Source of the DNA: an uncultured Atopobium sp.
GTDB taxonomy: Bacteria; Actinomycetota; Coriobacteriia; Coriobacteriales; Atopobiaceae
Direction of reading: 5' to 3'
Length of the DNA stretch: 27,934 nt
Assembly (NCBI GenBank): GCA_938041635.1
Contig: CALIAD010000034.1
Span: forward strand, 1 to 27,934
The notes under the pieces were generated by a model that saw only the letters and a list, made by a program, of their open reading frames with translations, was not told the origin of the DNA and ran no database searches. Below, piece after piece: positions 23,196 through 27,934 of the stretch (position 1 is the first letter of the stretch; each line of letters begins with the position of its first letter). The translations under genes were made by a program, and so were the position numbers.

Positions 23196-24581
23196 GCGCT
23201 TAAGGACCGCCATAAAGTGAGCATCACAATCAGCAGATGCAAAAGCCGTCTGCAAAAATCCCTCTGGTGTAATGCACGTATCGAGAAACTCTTGTGCTTC
23301 TGTCGTTAAGCATGCACGCGCGGGGCATTCAAAAAGACTTTGCACCTCAAAGTGAGAGCCCTCTGAACTTGCAAGAAAATCGTCAATAACCTGCTGATTC
23401 TCTGAATTTGAGAGTGAACACGTTGCATAGACTAAATAGCCACCAATCTCTACACGGCTGCTACAGCTCTGCAAGAGTTTGGTTTGTAAAGCGGTAAGCT
23501 CTCCTCCGTCATACAGACTTTCTGGTGACAGATTCCACGCAATCTCTGGATGGCGACGAAGGGTGCCCAAACCAGAACAGGGAGCGTCAATAAACACCAC
23601 GTCAAAGCTCTGATTAAGCTCTTCTGGAACCTCTGGTGAAATAAACTGTGTAGCATCAAACGTGAGTGATGTAACCTGATCTGAAAGGCCAGCAGTTTTC
23701 AATCTTCTTTTTGAAACGTGGGACTTTCCCTTTACAAGCTCAACAGCGGTTATGTGGGTATTCTCTTTATCAAGCGCCTCAAATGCGTGAGAAAGCAACA
23801 AGGATTTGGTTCCTCTGCCTTGTCCAACCTCAAGCATTTCTTGGTCTACATAAGATGCCACGAGAAGTGCCACAAGCTGAGAAGCTAAATCTGCAGGAAC
23901 AAGCTGAACTTTCTTTACATATGCGTCAACGTTAAGTTGAGCAGGATTTTTTACCTCATACACATCTGGCAGAACTGTTTGCTGTAGCTCTAAAGAGCTG
24001 CTCTGCAATTGCTGCTCTGATACGTTTCTTTGTAAGACATACACAGGAGCGGGGTTCTTTAAATTAAGAATGAGCTTTTGTGCGGCAGACTCTCCCAGCG
24101 ACTCAATAATCTCCAAACAAATCCACTCAGGAATGCCTGACGCCCACGAAAGCTCTGAAGGAGATTTGTGATTCTTTGCACGCGTAAGCTGAGCTTCTTT
24201 TTCAGAAATTTTTCTAAGCACAGCATTTGCAAGGCCAGAAGATCGCTTTGAGATAGACTTTACCAGCTCAACACCTTGGCTGATGGCGGCATCTCGTCTT
24301 GTCTCTAAATATAAAACCTCAAATACAGCTATACGAAGAGCGTCCTGTACCTTTGGTTCTAGGTGAATACCCGACTTAAGATGATTCTTTAGAGCTTCAT
24401 CAAGCTTACCTTTGGTAAGCGTTGCTCCAAGTGCCAAACGAGTAGCAAAAGCTTTATCTTGAACGGAAAGCTCCGAGAAATCCTTTGACTCTCGTAGGTA
24501 ATCGCGAATGCGTAAATTATTGCGTCTGCACTCAAAAAATGCCTGATAAGCCACTCTTCGAGCGGGAGTAAGCGTAGCCAT
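23190..24581 (-). CDS. rsmB: 16S rRNA (cytosine967-C5)-methyltransferase RsmB
   Basis: A 463-residue rRNA methyltransferase of the RsmB/Sun (NOL1/NOP2) family. Residues 1-130 are the NusB-like RNA-binding domain (ARRVAYQAFFECRR start, SSGLANAVLRKI at about 114-125). The Rossmann domain follows from about 240 with SAM motif I EVGQGRGTKSLL (251-262, divergent from the usual D-x-C-A-A-P-G-G-K), FIDAPCSGLGTLRRHPEIAW (330-349, Cys 335) and VYATCSLSNSENQ (Cys 388, the nucleophile in this family). The ATG overlaps the fmt stop by one base (TAATG). Last gene of the priA-def-fmt-rsmB run. Confidence 0.94.
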   Translation of the reverse strand: MATLTPARRVAYQAFFECRRNNLRIRDYLRESKDFSELSVQDKAFATRLALGATLTKGKLDEALKNHLKSGIHLEPKVQDALRIAVFEVLYLETRRDAAISQGVELVKSISKRSSGLANAVLRKISEKEAQLTRAKNHKSPSELSWASGIPEWICLEIIESLGESAAQKLILNLKNPAPVYVLQRNVSEQQLQSSSLELQQTVLPDVYEVKNPAQLNVDAYVKKVQLVPADLASQLVALLVASYVDQEMLEVGQGRGTKSLLLSHAFEALDKENTHITAVELVKGKSHVSKRRLKTAGLSDQVTSLTFDATQFISPEVPEELNQSFDVVFIDAPCSGLGTLRRHPEIAWNLSPESLYDGGELTALQTKLLQSCSSRVEIGGYLVYATCSLSNSENQQVIDDFLASSEGSHFEVQSLFECPARACLTTEAQEFLDTCITPEGFLQTAFASADCDAHFMAVLKRK

Positions 24582-25504
24582 TATTGCAGCTTCTGCCAGG
24601 TCATCTGAGACTTCTGAAGCCCTGCCGCAAATGATTTAGCATCCATAGAGCGCTTACCATCTGGGCGCACCTCAAGAAGCTCAAGGGCTCCTTCAGCACA
24701 GCCGAGGAACAACCTGTGATCTTGAACTGCAACCTGACCTTGAGCAACAGAAACTTCACTTGGTGCCAGTTGAGCGGACAAAGCACGAAGAGACCTGCCT
24801 CCAACAGATACACGAGCTGGAGCGGTATCAGAGGAAGCCTGAACCCTCAGGGCGTTTACCTGAGCGGAATCTTCTGGAGCAAGCTTCATTTCTTGCTTGG
24901 TAACTTTAGGAGCAAACGTTACTTCTCGCTCATCTTGTACCTGCCACTCAAGAGAACCATCCTTGAGCTCAAAAAGAGCCTGTGACAGAGCATCAGCACC
25001 TAGCTGTGCTAGTGCGTCAGTGAGCTGCTCAGTATTTTTGGAGCCAACCTCACACGATGCTTGCTTACACCAATCTCCTGCATCAAGTTCATGAGCAATT
25101 TTCATGATAGAAACGCCAGCAACAGCATCACCTGCAAGAATAGCGCGCTGAATTGGAGCAGCTCCTCGCCAGCGAGGCAGCAGCGATGCATGTACGTTCA
25201 GAGCACCATAAGGTGCAAGCGAGATAACTTCATCTGGCAAAATGCAGCCAAAAGCAACTACGCAGAGCGCTTCTGGTTGTGCCTCTTGCATTGCAAAAAT
25301 TACTTCTGGAGTCATGCGATTTGCCTCAAGAACGGGCAAATCAAGTTCTTGCGCGCATTCTTTTACGGGAGACGGCTCAAGCGTCTTACCACGACCACGA
25401 ACGGCATCTGGCCTTGTAATGACCAAAGCAACCTGGTGATCTTGGGCAAGTTTTTTGAGCGACGGAACAGCAAAGTCTGGAGTTCCCATAAAGACTACGC
25501 GCAT
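24581..25504 (-). CDS. fmt: Methionyl-tRNA formyltransferase
   Basis: A 307-residue enzyme that formylates Met-tRNA(fMet) from 10-formyl-tetrahydrofolate for initiation. N-terminus MRVVFMGTPDFAVPSL; active-site residues Asn 103 and His 105 in NVHASLLPRWRGAAPIQ, and Asp 141 in HELDAGD. C-terminal beta-barrel tRNA-binding domain from about 205. ATG start with AGGAG 5 bases upstream, the site overlapping the def stop codon. Paired with def, whose enzyme removes the formyl group. Confidence 0.97.
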   Translation of the reverse strand: MRVVFMGTPDFAVPSLKKLAQDHQVALVITRPDAVRGRGKTLEPSPVKECAQELDLPVLEANRMTPEVIFAMQEAQPEALCVVAFGCILPDEVISLAPYGALNVHASLLPRWRGAAPIQRAILAGDAVAGVSIMKIAHELDAGDWCKQASCEVGSKNTEQLTDALAQLGADALSQALFELKDGSLEWQVQDEREVTFAPKVTKQEMKLAPEDSAQVNALRVQASSDTAPARVSVGGRSLRALSAQLAPSEVSVAQGQVAVQDHRLFLGCAEGALELLEVRPDGKRSMDAKSFAAGLQKSQMTWQKLQ

Positions 25505-25512
25505 GTCAACTC

Positions 25513-26055
25513 CTAATAGTCTGTTTGACCAGGACGAGCGCCAGAAGCCAGTGCCTCTTTGTACTCCTGCAATGTCTCCATACGAGCACCTGGTCCCAGG
25601 TGGTCAGGCATGGTTACGCCATTAATGTGGTCAATCTCATGCTGTAGACAGACAGCGAGAAGGTCTCCTTCTGCTTCATAGCGCATAAGATCGCCATCGA
25701 GGTTATATGCGTGAACGACAACGTGGCTTGGGCGCGTAACAGGAACGGTAATGCCTGGGAACGAAAGGCAACCCTCTTCATATACACGAGGCTCACCATC
25801 TGCAACTTTAATCTCTGGATTAATGAGCACAAAAGGGTTCTCTTGGCCGTTAGGGTAATCAACATCGATGACTACCATGCGCTTCATGTAACCAACCTGA
25901 GGGCCAGCAAGACCAACGCCGTCGGTTGCATACATAACCTTGAGCATATGCTCGGCCATCTTACGGACGTCGTCGTTAATATCGTCAATTTCTTCACACT
26001 TTTGGCTCAGACGAGGGTCTGGCCAAAGCACCATATCATCAACTTCAGAACTCAT
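25513..26055 (-). CDS. def: Peptide deformylase
   Basis: A 180-residue metallo-enzyme that removes the formyl group from new proteins at the ribosome. Motif 1 GVGLAGPQ at 46-53 (the family is usually GxGLAAxQ; Gly replaces the second Ala), motif 2 EGCLS at 94-98 (metal ligand Cys 96), motif 3 QHEIDH at 138-143 (His 139 and His 143 ligands, Glu 140 base). ATG start with AAGGA upstream, overlapping the priA stop region; 8-bp gaps to both neighbours. Confidence 0.97.
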   Translation of the reverse strand: MSSEVDDMVLWPDPRLSQKCEEIDDINDDVRKMAEHMLKVMYATDGVGLAGPQVGYMKRMVVIDVDYPNGQENPFVLINPEIKVADGEPRVYEEGCLSFPGITVPVTRPSHVVVHAYNLDGDLMRYEAEGDLLAVCLQHEIDHINGVTMPDHLGPGARMETLQEYKEALASGARPGQTDY

Positions 26056-26063
26056 AACTTTCC

Positions 26064-27934
26064 TTACATCATGTCATAAGCATCAACATCTAATGTCATG
26101 TTGATACCCACTCTTTTATCAAGCGAAGCAGCACACTGAGAAAGAATTTCTCCTACCTGAGCATCTACGGGAGATTTTACTAAAATGTGTCTGCGATACT
26201 TATCTTTTACCTTTGCTTTTACACAATCAGCAGGACCCAAAATCTCCCATCCAGATTGTAAATCTAACTTTGCGTGAAGCGCCTCCGCCATCTGATCCGC
26301 TACGCAGCGAACTTCTTTTTCTGATGCGCCCCAGAAAAGCACGTTGGACAAGCGCGAGATGGGCGGATAGGCTCCTTCTCTTCTTTCTTTAAGCTCTGCG
26401 TCAAGAAACGGACGTCTGTCATGCGTAACTACAGAAGCAATAGCAGGATGTGTTGACCAGTATGACTGGATGATGACCTTACCAGGCTTTTCTCCTCTGC
26501 CCGCACGACCAGCAACCTGTTCAAGCAAGTCAAAAGTTCTCTCGGCCGCTCTAAAATCTGGCAGTTTAAGCATGGTATCAGCGTTAATAACGCCAACTAA
26601 GGTTACGTCTGGAAAATCCAGTCCTTTTGCAATCATCTGTGTACCAATGAGCACCGCTCCAGGAGTTGCGTCAAAAAGCTCAAGGAGTCGCTGGTGTTCG
26701 CCCTTTTTAGCCGTGGTATCAGCGTCCATACGAATAATTGGTGCATCGGCGCCAAGCAGCAGCTTGAGCTCATCTTCTACACGCTGCGTTCCCACGCCAT
26801 ATGCCCCCATGTAACGACTTCCGCAGTTTGGGCATTTACTGGAAGGGTTAGGATACGCGTGCTGGGACCATTGCCTACCGCAACTGTGACAGACCAGAGA
26901 ATGCGTGCGCTCATGGTACGTGAGAGACGTCGAGCAATGCGGACACTCGGGCACACAGCCACACTCGCGACACATCAAAAAGTTTGCAAATCCGCGACGA
27001 TTAAGGAGCAGAACGCTTTTCTCTCCACGCTCTGTTGTTTCTTGCAGCGCAAGAGCAAGAGCTGCCGAGAAGACCGATCTACCTCCATTTTTGAACTGGG
27101 AAGCCATATCAACTACCTGGACCTGCGGGAGCACCGCCACGCCAGGCCTCTGAGTCATGGCAACGCGCGTCCAGTTAGTGCCACGCCAGCTTCCTTGAGC
27201 TGTTCTATAAAGGCTCTCGAGCGATGGTGTTGCAGAGCCAAGCACCAGCGCGGCTCCGCGCAGACGAGCCATCTGAGCAGCAACTTCTCTTGCGTGATAG
27301 CGTGGGAGCGAATCTTGCTTGTATGAAGCCTCGTGTTCCTCGTCAATAATGTACAGTCCAGGGTTTTGGATGGGCGCAAACAGGGCAGATCGAGCACCTA
27401 CTACCACGCGAGCCCTACCTTGTCTAATCAAATCCCACTGGTCAAAACGCTCACCGAGGGAAAGCTTTGAGTGGAGAACAGCCACCTGCTCGCCAAAACG
27501 CGAGCGGAACCGGCCGACTGTTTGTGCCGTAAGAGAAATTTCTGGCACAAGTACTACAGCACCCTTGCCCACCGCTAAAGTCTTCTCAATAGCAGAGAGA
27601 TATACCTCAGTTTTACCTGAACCCGTTACACCATCAATAAGCACAACATCGCCCTGAGCAGCAGCTTGTGCAGCCGCAATTGCATCAAGAGCAGACTCTT
27701 GACCCTCAGTAAGCTGTTGAGGGCGAGGTGCTACGCCACTTGAAAGCGTGGTTCCCAGACCCTCCTGGCTTCCACGAATTTGTCGCTGAGTGCGGACCTC
27801 AACAATGCCTTTTTTCTGCAGCGCAGTAACCGCACTACGTGCTCCTGGAATGGTAGCCGAAAGCTCGGATAATCTCATAGCACCTTGTGCGAGAGCCTCA
27901 AGCACCGAACGTTGCTTGCTTGCATTTGCTGCAG
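26064..27934 (-). CDS. priA: Primosomal protein N' (PriA), 5' end outside the window
   Basis: A partial replication-restart helicase: the frame stays open to the window edge, so the N-terminal DNA-binding domain (roughly the first 100 residues) is cut off. Visible: winged-helix-like segment, Walker A GVTGSGKTEVYLSA, LVPEISLTAQ, DEEHEASYKQ (DEEH box), GSATPSLES, the zinc-binding Cys cluster CRECGCVPECPHC...CHSCG...CPNCG, LIGTQMIAKGLDFPDVTLV, and QVAGRAGRG (motif VI). A GTG at 27905 could be misread as the start but lies inside the gene. It leads the priA-def-fmt-rsmB run. Confidence 0.97.
   Translation of the reverse strand, partial: AANASKQRSVLEALAQGAMRLSELSATIPGARSAVTALQKKGIVEVRTQRQIRGSQEGLGTTLSSGVAPRPQQLTEGQESALDAIAAAQAAAQGDVVLIDGVTGSGKTEVYLSAIEKTLAVGKGAVVLVPEISLTAQTVGRFRSRFGEQVAVLHSKLSLGERFDQWDLIRQGRARVVVGARSALFAPIQNPGLYIIDEEHEASYKQDSLPRYHAREVAAQMARLRGAALVLGSATPSLESLYRTAQGSWRGTNWTRVAMTQRPGVAVLPQVQVVDMASQFKNGGRSVFSAALALALQETTERGEKSVLLLNRRGFANFLMCRECGCVPECPHCSTSLTYHERTHSLVCHSCGRQWSQHAYPNPSSKCPNCGSRYMGAYGVGTQRVEDELKLLLGADAPIIRMDADTTAKKGEHQRLLELFDATPGAVLIGTQMIAKGLDFPDVTLVGVINADTMLKLPDFRAAERTFDLLEQVAGRAGRGEKPGKVIIQSYWSTHPAIASVVTHDRRPFLDAELKERREGAYPPISRLSNVLFWGASEKEVRCVADQMAEALHAKLDLQSGWEILGPADCVKAKVKDKYRRHILVKSPVDAQVGEILSQCAASLDKRVGINMTLDVDAYDMM

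Noticed and set aside
25513..26055. Gly 51 in the peptide deformylase motif GVGLAGPQ as a sign of inactivity
   Set aside because: All metal ligands and the catalytic Glu are intact and the change is conservative, so an active enzyme is expected.
1..27934. tRNA, rRNA, CRISPR array, toxin-antitoxin, phage or defence module
   Set aside because: Reading both strands found no tRNA-like cloverleaf ends, no regularly spaced repeats, and no genes of these types.

Overview
The window reads as core chromosome of a low-to-medium G+C actinobacterium of the class Coriobacteriia, most like Atopobium/Lancefieldella. This placement is an inference from gene order, protein character and base composition, not from a search. 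Most genes lie on the minus strand, so transcription runs from high to low coordinates. I see no rRNA, tRNA, CRISPR array, prophage or defence genes.

Right part (27934 to about 21300). A 5'-truncated priA leads a tight run priA-def-fmt-rsmB, covering replication restart, deformylation and formylation of initiator Met, and 16S rRNA methylation. It meets a small plus-strand zinc-ribbon gene (fmdB type) head-on. Next comes an unusual minus-strand fusion of a HAD phosphatase to thiamine pyrophosphokinase, which converges on plus-strand rpmB (L28) at a bidirectional terminator.

Middle (about 20900 to 5847). A long minus-strand gene train: asp23-like, fakA (DAK2), recG, rsmD, coaD, a DivIVA-like coiled coil, yceD (DUF177), rpmF (L32), plsX, acpP, rnc, smc, ftsY, ffh. 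It links fatty-acid activation, phospholipid initiation, CoA and ACP supply, ribosome parts, chromosome condensation and the SRP targeting pathway. Several junctions are TAATG overlaps, implying translational coupling. Internal promoters and terminators (rpmF/plsX, plsX/acpP) divide it into sub-units. The backbone, as I remember it, parallels the Bacillus subtilis priA-def-fmt-rsmB ... thiN-rpmB-yloU-yloV-recG-plsX-acpA-rnc-smc-ftsY-ffh region, with an rsmD-coaD-yceD-rpmF block inserted between recG and plsX and with fapR, fabD, fabG and ylxM missing.

Left part (5846 to 1). A partly AT-richer, less conserved block of envelope genes: a DUF454 membrane protein, an unrecognised membrane-anchored protein, a membrane-anchored L,D-transpeptidase (plus strand), and a divergently transcribed cell-wall surface protein with an atypical LPDTA sorting motif. 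It ends with a TrmH/SpoU-family RNA methyltransferase and, at the very edge, a 46-bp near-palindrome resembling IS3-family ends.

No clearly new multi-gene system is visible. The best leads are the HAD-thiamine pyrophosphokinase fusion, the palindromic operator-like site inside the rpmB promoter, the intra-operon terminator before plsX, the atypical sorting signal, and the cross-phylum synteny with its specific gaps.
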